In this document: positions 9,794 through 22,367 of the stretch, one piece after another
Position numbering within the stretch: the first letter of the stretch is position 1
Layout of the letters: every line of letters starts with the position of its first letter
Source: Oegoconia quadripuncta
Lineage: Eukaryota; Arthropoda; Insecta; Lepidoptera; Autostichidae
Assembly (NCBI GenBank): GCA_949316235.1
Contig: OX438754.1
Span: 5,565,501 to 5,629,500, forward strand
Reading direction: 5' to 3'
Length of the DNA stretch: 64,000 nucleotides
The notes under the pieces: generated by a model
The model's input: the letters and a program-made list of their open reading frames with translations, nothing else
Told to the model about the DNA's origin: nothing
The model's database searches: none
Translations under genes and position numbers: made by a program

Positions 9794-12310
9794 TAGGAAT
9801 ATCGTTATTTTAATAAGAGTATAAATATACGGGAAATATACCCCTACGGGAAACAGGCATGACTTTATAATGTAGAGTTATAAATATAAATGATCTTCAC
9901 TATATGTTAGACTGTATGTAGCGATATCAATATCGCTCTTCCCTACCAAGACATCATCATTTAGAATACGGGCCTAATCTATACTATTAATTGTACAAGC
10001 TTAATCGGTGATATTATTTCCTCTCGGTTTTTCATTACAATATTTTACCTACCCCGAAATCTTTGACTAGAATTTACCATAAGGCCTGCGCGGCAAGTTA
10101 CAATAGCCATGTGCGTAGATTGCGGAGTCCACATGCATAGCCGATCTCGGGCAGCTCAAACTAAGACCAGAAGATGGTCAAACAATTCTGACTCTTTCAG
10201 AGCCTCTTAGCAGTGCCTTTAGGAACTGTATAAAACATGACAAACAGCTCATTCCAGAGCCAGTTGTCGACGGGGCCGATCGCGTTAAGTTTGAACGATA
10301 TTACCAAAGCTAAACCATAACCAAAAACGTTTTCTAACTAACCCTATGGTTGACTGGAAGAAATCCCTCTTTGGGATAAGTCCGCCGTTGTACTCAATTT
10401 ATGTATCAATGCAAAATTAATGTATTGCCTTTTTGTACAATAAAGCGTTTACAAACAAACAAACAAACAAACGTTACGTTAAGCGCATTTCCTATAGTGC
10501 TAATCATTTGAACGGAAATTAAACTAGTTTTATTTTTAATACTTATGGTTAGCTCTAAATATTTTGGGTTTAGGGTTGGTAGCGTCAACGATATAAGCGT
10601 TCACAAAATATAGCGCAATAACACTTTTTACTTCAGCTAAACTAAGGCTAAACCAAAACCAAAAACGTTCCGTTCGAAAGGTAAAACCGTTGTAAAATAG
10701 CGCGATTGGTCCCCAGATGTATTAAAAGTGTGTCCACATACTACAATTACAATAATATTTAGAACGGCGAAGTATCAATAATTATATTGGCCGAATGATA
10801 TAATAATTTTAAAATAGTTTTTAAATATTTATAACATAAGCCTATTAATGGTCTTAAACTATCTCCTTACCTTACTAAAAAGAAATCGATACACCATTAT
10901 TTCATATCGATATCTGCACAACACTAACTTGTTCCACGTTCCAAGTTTAAGGATGTTAGTGTTGGGACACGTTTGTTTTGATGAAAGATTAATAAATAGT
11001 TGTTAAAAATAATATATTTTATTTTTAAAATAATTGCGTTTGATCTTAAATAAAATACTATCTCCGACCCGTTCAGCTTGATACAACCTAACGGTTACAT
11101 GTTGTATATAAAGGGAGAAAGGGAGGCTGAAATCCGGATCAACACGAGTAACACCGCGGGGCGTCCTCTTGTATAATTATAATATTAAATTATGCAGATA
11201 ACTTGAATGCGAAAGTTTGGAAGTTTGTTACACAATCACGCAAAGCTATAAGTTCTGAAGCTGAACAGATTTCGATGAAATTTGATAATTATTTACTCTA
11301 TTCTATACCTACTTTTCTATTTTATTTCTATCAATTAACAATATTGCTTAAATATTGCACAATAGACTCTTCTTTGTTCCATGTTCTTTAGTTATTAAAC
11401 GATAGTGACCAGTTTTCGTACAAACTGTAACCAACACACGAAAAAAAAACTTGCGTTACTTTCTGTATTTTAGTAACAAAAGTAAAAAATTCTTACAATT
11501 ATTTTTTGTATGAAAATAGACAAATGACAAAACCTATACTAACTTATAAATTTCATTGACACAAACTAGACTATCAACTTTAACTTTAATTACTAAAATA
11601 CAGAAAATATCGCAAAATTTATTACAGATTACAATTTGTAAGAAAATTGATCACTATCGTCTGCCCATAATGGTGGGAATCTTAAACGGTAAGATACGTA
11701 AGATAGTTTTGATGTAGGCCTCAAAAGTATCTTTATCCAACTGCCAAATGATGAGGACCACATTACAGAGTTTCACAACCTACTTTTCATCCAAGTAAAA
11801 CGAAAGCAACTCATTCAAAATTAATAATAAACTGTCAATGACTCACTGAAGCCTGCCATTTTGTCTTGCGCGACAATTTACAATCAATGTTTAATTCAAA
11901 TTAAGAACATGAAAGCCGTGGCGCACAACCAGATGGGTATTAATATAAATGTACTTAGAAGAAGCCTGGTCGTTGCATACAACACTATGCAATCATGTAT
12001 TTTCGTCAATTTTAATACACAAAAAGCATCGACCACACGGAATTAATTCTGTTAATTACCTCAGGCATGAGAGAGGCGGCTACGGTATTCCCATTAGCTC
12101 TACCAAGGTTTTTATTTTCGTCAGCCAATCAGACTGCAACAGGCTGACAAGCCTAGCCAATAACTAATTCGAAGTTTTTGGGCTGGGGAAGCTGTTCAAT
12201 TATCCTGATGTGTTGACAAATGCTCGTCGCCTGGGCCTGTGTGGTCGATGCCTAGATGTTAGAGTACTAGAGTGCCATTTTGTTATAGGCATATTGAAGT
12301 TAGGCATACA
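9794..12310. other. repeat-derived spacer
   Basis: No gene recognised. 10345-10475 is a LINE 3' end ('gggataagtccgccgttgta', 'tgtacaataaagcgtttaca' and a CAAA tail), flanked by AACGTT that may be its target duplication and sitting in an older repeat ('ctaaaccaaaaccaaaaacg' at 10650). 11165-11300 resembles a common dispersed repeat ('aatgcgaaagttt', 'gatgaaattt'), also seen at 29600-29870. Short frames at 11203-12167 lack motifs. Confidence 0.5.
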
Positions 12311-12622
12311 GGAGCGTCGGTGGCTCAGCGCTTGAGACGCGGTCTCCCAATTTAGGAGGTCCGGTTTTGATTTCCAGGCCGGCCAATGTGCCAATGACTT
12401 TTTAAATTTAATTTAATTACTTATGTGCATTTAACCGACTGCTCTTAAACTGTGACAGAAAACATCGCGAGGAAACCTGCATGCCTGAGAAATAAAAATT
12501 CAAAGGCATGTGAGTCTCCAACCCGCATTGGGCCGGCGTGGTGGACTATGGCCCGTACTCCCTCATATTCAAGGTAAGGCCCATATCCCTGCAGTGGAAT
12601 GTTTACGGGCTGATGATGATAT
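12311..12622 (+). mobile_element. tRNA-derived SINE (family II), full length
   Basis: Matches the copy at 7789 throughout, from 'gagcgtcggtggctcag' to the 'gggctgatgatgat' tail. The minus-strand frame over its head is a by-product. Confidence 0.9.
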
Positions 12623-12671
12623 TGAAGTTATAAGGGAGTTATGGCGTAGTTGAATGACTACTATCAACTGC

Positions 12672-12904
12672 CTAACATTTAACGTAAAGACCGTTGCGTA
12701 TTATATAAGTAGGCCGGTGGTGATTATGTAGTATGTTACTCCGTATCACTCTCCTTTCCGTCTTAGTCAGAGTAAGACGTGCGTTGCACCTCCAATGGTT
12801 AGTACACAGCCATCTCTCGGTAGTTTTGCTGCTTCTGTCACAGTAGAATGTAAATCCGTCGATCAAAGCCAGCTCCTTACCGGCTTGATTACGCACCCAC
12901 AACA
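12672..12904 (-). CDS. mod(mdg4): E6: FLYWCH alternative 3' exon, mod(mdg4)-like
   Basis: Acceptor tttttttag|TG, then 76 residues: VLWVRNQAGKELALIDGF-TFYCD, ERWLCTNHWRC, N-A-R-L, H-N-H-H-R-P, ending NGLYVKC-stop. Forms a pair with E7, sharing the diagnostic CTNHWRC and TSK/SSKTTERWL. The finger ligands are intact. GYTF is GFTF here and the last residue is Cys rather than Ile, both mild changes. Confidence 0.9.
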
Positions 12905-13354
12905 CTAAAAAAAAGGAGTTAAGTATAAGTAAACCTACTAACAAAGAGTAACACTGGATGATCCTTTTTTTTTAGGTTTTGACTTTGATGTGGAGGTTAG
13001 TCATGGCCATCTATTTCCACGCGAAGTTATTAGGGTTATATTTTGGATACAAAATGATTGATATGGTAACATATTATAAAGTCGAAAAAAAATGCCTTTA
13101 CTTAAAATGCATGAGCCCGAAATACCTAATATTTAAAATGCCTTATGGCCGAATAACCAGAGCCCGAAAGGCCAAGATATCGAAGTACACTACATCAAGT
13201 AGCCCGATGTACGAGTACGTGAGTTGTAAAATATTACAAATATGTCAACCCCGACACTGTTGGTTAGGTTCAGAAGATGTTAGGTTGACAAATGTATAAA
13301 ATAAAAATTATTTTTACTCTTCAGTTAAAATATATAACCGGTTGATATACTACA
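12905..13354. other. spacer, no recognised gene
   Basis: Contains a plus-strand frame of about 106 codons (12979-13299) without recognisable motifs. It lies on the strand opposite to the exon array in repeat-rich sequence, so it is treated as chance. Confidence 0.4.
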
Positions 13355-13520
13355 TTAATATTTTTTTTGTAAATATATACATAATATAAATGAAAACTTT
13401 CACAACTCGGGTACACTTGTCCATATTCATCATAGAAACATAATGTCCCTAATGGGATTCGAATACCCGTGACCTTGACATGCGGTCAGAGTTTCTAACC
13501 ACTACATCAATCAGGTCGTC
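13355..13520 (-). mobile_element. SINE (family III)
   Basis: Shares 'aactcgggtacacttgtcca', 'tgggattcgaatacccgtga' and the head 'accactacatcaatcaggtc' with 8130-8304, with several point differences and a shortened middle. Confidence 0.75.
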
Positions 13521-14537
13521 AAACTTACCATCACCATCAACTGGACATACAGATTTGGACACGCATATGTGGTAGCTAATACGAATATATATATAACCAT
13601 AAATACTTACCCATAAACTTGTAGTAGTACCTATAGGCTTTATACGTTTAATAATAAGAACAATTTATTATGAACGCTACAAAACGATACAAAAAACAGA
13701 GAAGCAGTCAATTATAACTAAATAGAAATACAATAATAAATAAAAATGTGCACTTGTCTGGATGAATAACACTGATTTCATGCGAAGGCCGAGTTGAATG
13801 CGTGAGGGACATGCACTACCTGGCATCTCAAGTTCCATGGTCACTGATGACACTATCTTATTGCTTGAGTACCCCGGGACTTCCTGGCCCCGTCCAAGTC
13901 ACTAGCAAACCCCATGTTTTCCCGGCATATAATTAATCACAGGCTTGATTAAATGACTAACTTTATTATTCGCTTATATATCTATTTTACAGAATTTAGA
14001 TATTCACACACAATGACTTACAATGAATTGAATACTTTGATTTGACTCGTAATACTAACATACTTAATTATTAAAAAAAATCAATTAATCACTTCACACA
14101 TTAGCGGCTTAGTCTACTACCTACTGGACATAAGCCTCGCCTATTGAGCGACTTGCATTGCTTTCCATGGTAGGATTTGCTCTAATCGCCACGCTGGGTA
14201 TGTGATGGCGAACGCAGATTTTATCCGGGAGCTTCGGACCAAAGACTGCTGCCCATCACTGGTCAACGACACCCAAGGGAATTGACCAATCAACCAATAA
14301 AATCAATTCATAGTTTCCACCAAAAAATATCTAACGGCGATGGGCTCACTACCTGTCACCTCACGTGTGCATTTCTGTATATTTCGTAATATGAACCGTG
14401 GATGTCGTTTCTAGCATTACACTCTTAATATTTGGGATATCTCTGACCACCCCATTTGGGATAAAGGTCATGACGTTACGTATGTAACAAGAAATATTTA
14501 ATAAAGAGTCTGTATAATTAATATTATAGTGCTGTAC
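13521..14537. other. spacer of old repeats
   Basis: No gene seen. 14425-14475 carries a short dispersed block ('accaccccatttgggata') that recurs reversed at 16325-16365 and at 36714-36760. 13760-14400 looks like a longer, unassigned repeat. Confidence 0.4.
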
Positions 14538-14770
14538 TTAAATTTTAACATAAACTCCATTCCGTATAATATAATTTGGGCGCGCATGCGTGTGTTCCGT
14601 GTTCGAGCGAATAACGCGTTTGTTATCCCTGATTAGCGTTAGTCGTGCGCCACATCTCCAGTGGTTAGTACACAACCACCGTTCGGTGGTCTTGCTGGTT
14701 GTATCACAGTAGAATGTGTAGCCATTAATGATTGCCAGCAGTTTCCCGGCCTGATTACGCACCCAAATAA
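14538..14770 (-). CDS. mod(mdg4): E7: FLYWCH alternative 3' exon, mod(mdg4)-like
   Basis: Acceptor attttcag|TT (split Val), then 76 residues: VIWVRNQAGKLLAIINGYTFYCD, ERWLCTNHWRC, G-A-R-L, H-T-H-A-R-P, ending NGVYVKI-stop, the family's canonical tail. All FLYWCH ligands are present. Sister of E6 by the CTNHWRC signature. Nothing suggests decay. Confidence 0.92.
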
Positions 14771-15580
14771 CTGAAAATTAACATAATGTCATTAACTTAT
14801 AACATAAAATGTTCAGAAGGTTACGCATAAAATCTGCAAGAATTGCGGAAAGGTGTAGCACCCACCTTAAGAGTGTTTGTTCCGTCCAGTGACTTGAATA
14901 AATTAATGTTTCTTTTTAAATACAAAATAAATAAAAAAAAGCTTATTAATAATACCTAAATTAGCTTTGAAGGTGTTATTTTTCAGAATTCACAATTATA
15001 AAAAAAGTGGCTGTTTTTATCAATAACTTGGAATATTTAAGCAATTTAATTGCAATTGTTTTCTCGTCGCGCATTGCATTTTTAACCAACTTCAATCAAA
15101 GAATATTGTCTTCCGGTTGTCAGAGATAAGATTAACCATTAATTTAATTTTGCATAAATGTTTAATAAAAGGATTTTTTTTGTAAATGAAAGAGGTTACC
15201 GTCAAGTTGGTCCCATATGAGATATTCAGTTAACCATAAAAAAAGTCTAAGTCGGTTCAGTAGTTATTTATAATTATTATTTATGTTATTCTCACAACGT
15301 GCACGTCATGAAAAAGCCCTAAACACGGAGTTGTCTTTCTTTTCGATACCCACTTAAAAAGAAAAGTGAGTCCATAATTTGTGGTATAGCTACCGAATGA
15401 ACCTGCGCCACGCGTGCTTGGAGAAGCGCATTATTTATATTACTTAGAAAATATTTGTAACGCTATTAAAATTAGTGAACATACTGGAATAACCATGACG
15501 TCCAAAATAAAATTCATAATTAATTATCATTTATTTATTTGCAACCACAGATAACACAAATTTCACAAAAACAATGGTTT
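14771..15580. other. spacer, no recognised gene
   Basis: AT-rich. A possible SINE family I scrap ('ttccggttgtcagagataag') lies at 15111-15130. No supported coding sequence on either strand. Confidence 0.4.
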
Positions 15581-15710
15581 CGATTCGAATGTACACCAAC
15601 TAAACTAAAACCAGTTTTAAAATAGTACTGTCTCTTTGTCCCTGGAACAGTACGATGCGACAGCACCACTCCAAAACTGGTTTTAGTTTAGTTGGTGTAC
15701 ATCCGAATCG
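15581..15710. mobile_element. palindromic MITE, copy 1 (right of E7, left of E8)
   Basis: Near-perfect inverted repeat: the left arm 'gtacaccaactaaactaaaa' plus 'ccagtttt' is mirrored by the right arm 'aaaactggttttagtttagt' plus 'tggtgtac'. A loop of about 60 bp contains 'agtactgtc' and 'ccctggaacagtac'. A second copy lies at 16085-16224. Confidence 0.88.
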
Positions 15711-15817
15711 ACACCAATAAGCGATAATCACCCTGTTTGCGGATGTAGCAAGTAACAACAAAATCTATAAATGTAACAAACAAAATCAACGTTTTTTAAA
15801 ACACGAGTTTTTCAATT

Positions 15818-16035
15818 TCAATACTTTGGAAAATATTTTTTATGTGGCCGTTTGTGGCCGTGTTTTATGTCCGCACGGATTATACGTTTATCCTTTGTCA
15901 TAATGAACCGTGCTTTACATTTACATCTATTAGTACATACCCAACGGTCTGTGGAATAACTGCTGTTTTTATGGAAAAACGTGTATCCATTAATTAGAGC
16001 CAACTCCTTGCCAACACGGTTACGCACCCATTGCA
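15818..16035 (-). CDS. mod(mdg4): E8: FLYWCH alternative 3' exon, type B
   Basis: Acceptor cattttttcag|TG, then 71 residues: VQWVRNRVGKELALINGYTFFHK, DRWVCTNRCKCKARFIMTK, H-G-H-K-R-P, ending KKYFPKY-stop. An additional Cys inside the zinc-binding loop (CTNRCKCKA) and the short KRP...YFP tail define type B, shared with E10 and E12. All FLYWCH ligands are intact. It is bracketed by two palindromic MITEs (15581-15710 and 16085-16224). Confidence 0.9.
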
Positions 16036-16084
16036 CTGAAAAAATGAGATTTTTATTGGATAACAAATCCATAGATAATGCTGT

Positions 16085-16224
16085 CGATTCGGATGTACAC
16101 CAACTAAACTAAACTAAAACCAGTTTTAAAGTAGTACTGTCACTTTCTCCCTGGAACAGTATGATGCGACGGCACCACTCCAAAACTGGTTTTAGTTTAG
16201 TTTAGTTGGTGTAAATCCGAATAG
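16085..16224. mobile_element. palindromic MITE, copy 2
   Basis: Same palindrome as 15581-15710, with one more 'taaac' unit per arm ('ccaactaaactaaactaaaa' and its mirror). The loop is conserved ('ccctggaacagtatgatgcg'). Confidence 0.88.
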
Positions 16225-17785
16225 ACACCATTAACAAAATACATTTAACAAACTAAAGATTACCTAAATAAATAAATTAGAAAATTTGTCCCAGATCTTG
16301 CAGGATACATAACGTCAACACCTCTATTCCAAATGGGGTGGTCAGCGATATCCCATACATATTTGTTTGGGTATTCTGAACATTTAATGCTTCAAGCAAC
16401 AACAGGTGCTCAAACACTTGCCTCTTCAAACACATAAGTACTAGTTGCCATTATAAAAAAGTGAAGTACAGTGACAGGAGGTATCGCCGTTGAAACGTGC
16501 AAGTTAAGAATAAGAATCGTTTATTTGACCCATTTAGCGACACACATATTATTATTACATGAAATGTGAAAATATATACAGTGAAATTGGGACCGAGTGA
16601 TTTCATGTAATAGTATAGGTACTCCTATCTCATAATGCAGTTTACAAAATACAATAAAAATACCTAAGCAATGTTTCACTTATAGACTAAAGTCCTTAAA
16701 AATTAATTTTCGGTGTCGCAAAGTGGTATCAAAGAAGGTCTCCTTCTCAGCATAAGTTGCAGTCTAGAAGTTAGACTACAACGCTGGTTTTCAGTGGAGC
16801 CTAAGGCGAAAACACGGACGGTAAGTTTAAACAGTTTTTTTTTAAATTATATACTAGATTATTTACTTTATACACAGGTGCTGGGTGATTATAATCGATA
16901 CGTTCGATAGGCGTCGATCGAAAGATACAAGATATCAAAGGTCGATAACTATAGTAAGTCTCGATATTGCATGATCACGACACGGACCACAAAAAGGTAC
17001 TCTTCGATATCGGACCGTTGATAGTTGTATCTTGGTGTAAAGTCCCTTAGTCGCCTCTTACGACTCGTTCTATTCTTCATACGTACCGAAACCACACGGC
17101 ACGAAAATCCAAAAATATGTTACGAAAGTTTTCACGATATTTGAAGACACTTGCTAGTTGCTATTACTCAGACTTAAGGTCGGCAAATCAGGTTGTCCAC
17201 GCTTGGGAAAAACTGTATCTAACAGCGGACTCGAGTTGGGAGGCTATAGAACTAAGGGGGTTAAGATAGATTCACTATTATATTTGAATACTTTTTCCGA
17301 AACTATTAACATAGGAGTAGAATAATTGAACAGCCAAGGATTGGCAAAACAACCGACATCACCAAAATTCCGGCGTGCATCATCACATCTTCGACAAATT
17401 TATGTGTGACCAACCTGACGGTATACACTTTCAAACAAAAAAATAACTATCAACATCGTTTAATAATTGACGAAGATATCGTTTAACAAACATGGCAATA
17501 AAAAAAATACGGTCCAACTTTTGAATTTTTTCTGTATTTCAAATCTTTTGGATGTTATAATAATCACATAATTAACATTAAAGTATAACATTTCCGTTAC
17601 GGCAGATTAACTTTTAGATTTGACAAACCAGTACAGAATAGGTACTTAAAAATAAGGATAGACCACGGTAACACTGGCATTATTTTTTTTTTTATTGAGA
17701 TTCACCGCGCTAGAACTGCAGCGAACCCGAATGCGCCACGAATAGTCCACACTTAATTTCCTATAATCTTAAAGGCCGTTTTTTT
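16225..17785. other. repeat-rich spacer
   Basis: No gene recognised. 16313-16365 carries the 'ccaaatggggtggtcagcga' block. About 17040-17100 resembles a common lepidopteran repeat ('cccttagtcgcctcttacga'). 17670-17760 shares 'gcgccacgaat' and surrounding sequence with 22240-22290, in line with module duplication in this part of the array. Confidence 0.45.
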
Positions 17786-18080
17786 TTGTACATCTTTTGT
17801 GATCTTATTCCACCGTCCCCTTTCCATCTTCGGACAACCAGGCGCGGGGAGGGTTTCCATCCATATGTTGTCAACATACCGAACATACGCACTAAGCGCT
17901 TTGCTTCATCATTTATAATGCGGACTGCTAAGGTATGGATCTCACTGCACGCGTCGGTTTTTCCCGACACTTACAACCTTGGGATCTTCAAGTCTAGAGT
18001 GAATAGGCATTTACTGGGTGCGCGTGATACATCTTCGACTACATCGTCACTTTCCATCAGGTGAGATTGTAGTCAAACGC
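17786..18080 (+). pseudogene. non-LTR retrotransposon RT C-terminal fragment
   Basis: The frame contains F-P-D-T-Y-N-L-G-I-F-K-S-R-V-N-R-H-L-L-G, the C-terminal signature of lepidopteran LINE reverse transcriptases. It is followed by 'catcaggtgagattgtagtc' and an A-rich tail. 5'-truncated. Short fragments of the same end occur at 30580-30640 and 40900-41020. Confidence 0.75.
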
Positions 18081-18137
18081 GAAACCAGTTTTTAATAAAA
18101 AAAAAAACAAGGGTAAAGTACGTGTTGGTGATAAAAT

Positions 18138-18835
18138 AAAAATGTTTTCTAACAAATGGCTAAAGCTTTAGTATAGGCATTTAGTAATAACACTATTAGA
18201 TTAAAATTACCACTGTGATTTTCATTGCGTCAGAGAATATACGGGTACTTATAACTCCTGTAACTATTTCACATATGAAAAAGCATCACGATTCACATGT
18301 AAAGTCCTGGGCCGATTACGTCACCACATCCCCAGACCCCAACTCCCGTGCGCACTCAAAGGGATCAAATTGCACGGTCTCAGATAAACACATCTGGTTC
18401 ACGTTCTATTGCGTCTAATCTCTTTCTGTAAACTGTTTTTTTGGCCTTTTGAATAACAGAGCCGCATAACTATAAACAAATCAGGTCAGGTACTATATTA
18501 CTAAACAAATAATAACCTGTTGATTACAGAGTACCTACCTAGTTTTGTCGGGTCGACTGGTACCGATCGGTACCAGCGGGGCTTGTCAGTATGCGCTATT
18601 AGGTGGTACCGATCGGGACCAGCGGGACTATATCGGTTCAATAAACTATTTTTAGAAAATATAAAGTACCCACTCATTAACTGATGATTTAATATTAATG
18701 ATTTAGATGATCTTAGCATCTTCTACAACGCAACGCAAGTTCACAGTGGTAACTTTAATTTAATATTGTAGGCTTTATAACCAAATATTTATACTACACC
18801 AAAAGCAAGCTACAGAATTGTTAGAGAACATTTTC
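18138..18835. mobile_element. TIR element (about 700 bp), copy 1
   Basis: The left end (about 18138-18190, 'aatgttttctaacaa...taaagctttagtatagg') is mirrored by the right end (about 18775-18835, '...agcaagctacagaattgtta' and 'gagaacatttt'): inverted arms of about 55 bp. Related copies at 25880-26315 and 58940-59356. The interior includes a 'ggtaccgatcggtaccagcg' palindrome repeated twice at 18559-18625, present only in this copy. Confidence 0.75.
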
Positions 18836-19066
18836 ATTCTATTGCTTATGGGTAAAGCCTTCTACAAAAAATCAGGAAGTTTAAGATTATAGGAAGTTAT
18901 ACCACAAGAAATACATATTTTTACGAGACTAGAAAGCTTTATTAGCGTGTTACATTAGCGTTTTGTTAGATTAACCGTTAGATTTGACTAGATACTTTCT
19001 CAAACTAATATAGAAAAACTTATTAAAATTTCGCATTATTGAAATAATATATTTCTGTATTATAAA

Positions 19067-19290
19067 TCAATTTTTATCATACTTGTGTAATACATATTTT
19101 GGACGATCGTGAGTGTGCCGAATTGTAGAGCGAATTATAACTCTAGACTTGTTCATAACCAAACGAGACCTGCATTTACTTCCCATGGTACATCTCCAGT
19201 GCTCCGTCCTTTCTGTGACTATTTTGCGGTAGAATGTGTAGCCGTCAATCAAAATAAGCTCCTTGCCAGCCTTGTTCCGTACCCATGTTA
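19067..19290 (-). CDS. mod(mdg4): E9: FLYWCH alternative 3' exon, type A
   Basis: Acceptor tgtttccag|TA, then 73 residues: VTWVRNKAGKELILIDGYTFYRK, EHWRCTMGSKC, R-S-R-L-V-M, H-T-H-D-R-P, ending HKYDKN-stop. The signature CTMGSKC with EHW defines type A, shared with E11 and E13. The ligands are intact, but the last residues differ from the canonical HKGLYIKI of E13, because a small change near the 3' end alters the frame and shortens the tail. The finger itself should be unaffected. Confidence 0.88.
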
Positions 19291-20017
19291 CTGGAAACAT
19301 CACAAGTAACATAAAAATACACACAGACAATAAGAACATAGGTACTCTACCTCGACAGAAGCTCAAAGAAAATATGTTTTTAAAATAATAACTACACAAC
19401 ATTATGATATCTACATCTATCAACTAATTGATATTTATATTTCGTGGATTATTGTCCTCTTACTTTGGACTCCATAGTTTTTCGGTGTCATATTAAAATT
19501 TGAGTTGACTATCAATAGTATGCTGAATACTCAAATGTTTCGCAACCTTAGACGGCTCTTGAATATAATTCTGGCTCTTGCTTGTTAACAATCAAAGCGA
19601 CGACGGAATTATGTTTAAGGGATTTTTAAAGTTAGGAAGCGTTTGAGAATTCGGACGCTAGTGATGTGTTATTCAACTAGGATAAATAGCAACAAATTTG
19701 GTTTTTTCATATAAGTGAAGATAAATTAAAGAATTGTGATCGTTTCCTTAATTATTTATAATTTCTGTACAGATGGGTAGATTAATTTATTAACAGAGTA
19801 AACAATATACAGGATGAAATTTAATTCGTGTAATCCCGATTCTACTCCAGGGCTTCTATTACACAAATTCATCGTTATCGTCATCGGTTACGTTCTGACA
19901 TGTGATTGGTGGCGCATCGCTCGCTCGGCAATTTGACGGTTTCTCATTGGTCAACGTAATCGATGACGATACCGATGATGTTACATAATCTAAGGGCTGA
20001 TTACGAACAACTTTTCC
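19291..20017. other. intron/spacer with module homology
   Basis: 19690-19800 ('tttttcatataagtgaagat', 'aatttctgtacagatgg') recurs at 23720-23990, the equivalent position upstream of E11/E12 spacing. An unassigned repeat about 19830-19990 has 'gaatgatgacgatacc'-like AT-rich text. Confidence 0.4.
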
Positions 20018-20096
20018 CAGCTTCCACCTTCGGCCTCATCTTCACTTAACATCAGGTGTGCTTGGGTCAAGTGCTAACCCGTTATACATAAAAAAA
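20018..20096 (+). mobile_element. SINE (family I), 3' fragment
   Basis: 'cttccaccttcggcctcatc' to 'aacccgttatacataaaa', the last 80 bp of the family. Confidence 0.75.
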
Positions 20097-20669
20097 ACAA
20101 CCATAGCCGAATTCGATCGAAAAATTTTCGATTACCCATACAAAGTAAACCATGCTGAAACCACCTTTAGTATGGAAGTCCAAGAATTTTCGGCTGAATT
20201 CGGCTAATGGAAAGTTGTTCGTAATCAAGAGTGGCGTCATCAGTTAATGGGAATTACACGAACACGAAAAAATACACCCTGTATATGTAGGTACTGAACT
20301 AATTAGTAATTATTTTGAAAACGCCCACCTCAGGGGCACAATTAACAACCCACCACTTATAAGTGTGACTAACGTTTGTTTAAATAAAATTACATGCTTA
20401 GTCACGAATAGTAAAACATTCGAATGGTATATTGAAGAGCAATTATAACAATACAAAAAAAAAATGGGAGGGATGTTAGTAAATTGTGCCCTTGCGTGTA
20501 CTTTATATTGTTAATACTTACTTCTAAATACTTCATTTTGTTCCAATTTCGTAAAACATTGTTTCTTATACAAAGTTACTTAATACAAACTAAAAAAAAA
20601 ATTAATAAACAATATGTTCCGAGTTGCTTATAGTTTTTAAGCCACTTATTACGATTTATGAAACCAATC

Positions 20670-20872
20670 TTAAAGAGGATAATATTGTTTATTTGGCCGT
20701 TTATGTATATGTTCCGTGTCCGCTCGGAGTATAAATTTATCCTTAGAAAGAACAAAGTGGGCTTTACATCGGCATGTATTAGTGCATATCCAACGATCTG
20801 AAGTGACTTGGAAGAATGTGTATCCATCAATCATAGCCAACACCTTTCCAGCGCGGTTACGCACCCATGTTA
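20670..20872 (-). CDS. mod(mdg4): E10: FLYWCH alternative 3' exon, type B
   Basis: Acceptor tgtttccag|TA, then 66 residues, the shortest open exon: VTWVRNRAGKVLAMIDGYTFF, DRWICTNTCRCKAHFVLSK, H-I-H-K-R-P, ending NKQYYPL-stop. Compared with E12, four residues between GYTF and DRW are missing. The ligands W-x-C, C and H-x-H are intact and the type-B extra Cys is present. Spacer sequence on both sides is homologous to that around E12. Confidence 0.9.
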
Positions 20873-22367
20873 CTGGAAACATTAAATTGACATCAAATAT
20901 TGCATAATAATATCACAGACGATATTTAACGTAATAATAAATAATACGGTTTAAAAAAAAAATACTTTTTCGACGTTTTAAAATAAATAGAACGAATAAA
21001 ACAATAGGTAGGTATCATTATAGATAGATAAAACATTTATTCACTATGCAGCACATATTAACCAAAATAGAAGAACATGAAACAATAACACTTAAATACA
21101 CACAGATTAAAAAACAAACAAACAAAATATTCTTTATTGTACAATAATAAGAAGCTAAAAAAGAAATAAGAAAAAGGGGAAAAGGGGATTATATTGTATT
21201 GTATATTTTAGGTTGAATCTTCCTGAACTTGTGTTTTAGCATCGAACAATCAAATGTGAGAAGATTACACATCAAAATCAATGCTATTAAATTTATTAAA
21301 AAAAGAGAGATAAGGATCCAGTAGATTCAGATAACCAAGATAAAGTTATTGTGAGGCATTATTGACGAGAAAATGCAAATAAAGAAAAGTTAGAAGAATA
21401 TTATAATTGGGTTATAGAAAATTATGCTATCTACGCCCCTGAGTTCGATCCGGAGGTGGTACTCTATATGGGAGAGTTAGTATTACTTGCTAAAATGCCA
21501 AACCTACATACATAAATCTCAACTACTTACATACACGTAGAAAAAAATTGCCATACCATTGTATACCATGTATACTGTATAATTATTATCTATTGTGATG
21601 ATAATTTATTCCAAAAAAAATAAATATGATTTTGATTAGAGTATAGAATGAAAATTTGCGTCTCATAATATTGTTTCTTAAACGATGGCCAGGGGCTCTA
21701 GCGCCTAACTCAAAGCAACAGCGATAGCAATACCAATGTATTTATGTATGTCATTGTGTTACGATATGACAAAGACGGACAGTGCATTAAGGTCATAAAC
21801 GATTACAATTCCCAAAGGAATCGAGTTAGGAGATCTGACTACAGGGCAGTAACGTCTAAAGTGAACATAAAATCATTTGACAATATAATAATTCCAAAAA
21901 TTAATTACTAATCTATTACTACTTAAATGTCACACAAATCCGCTATGTTGCCATGCTTGGGTAATATATGACCAACAACAGAGATGAGGTGAGTCAACCT
22001 TATCCGTCCCCACTGTTGGGGTACAGACTCCTCTCACTGGGAGTACCTATGGGCCAAAAGCCACCACGCGGGCTCAGTATAGATTGGTCCTGACAGTTAA
22101 TGTTTTAAGCCGCCCCTGTAGACGATTAACTTGGCTTAACAGCCGGAAGGCAATCCATAAATTAAAAACAACCGGAGCCGACTATATGGCAACACTAGCA
22201 TTAAAATGGCACCAGTATTGGTCGCCTAAAAATTGCCCGCGTCAGAACTAACAGCGAACGCAACTGCGCCACGAATGCTTTATTAGCTAACTATGTACTC
22301 GTACTTTCCCAAACTAGAATAGCACAACTTATTGAAATTTTCGCATTGTTTCTGTATTTTAAATCTA
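20873..22367. other. repeat-rich spacer
   Basis: No gene. 21115-21180 looks like a LINE 3' end on the minus strand ('attctttattgtacaataat'). 22000-22080 is a dispersed repeat ('tccccactgttggggtacag'). 22290-22367 resembles the 3' flank of E9 (18990-19066), part of the duplicated module. Confidence 0.45.

Noticed and set aside
12979..13299. 106-codon plus-strand frame
   Set aside because: No recognisable domain, and the sequence lies in repeat-derived spacer.
19109..19309. Plus-strand frame over E9, and similar ones over E2, E10, E13, E15-E18, E20, E23-E26 and E28
   Set aside because: Antisense shadows caused by the conserved composition of the FLYWCH exons.
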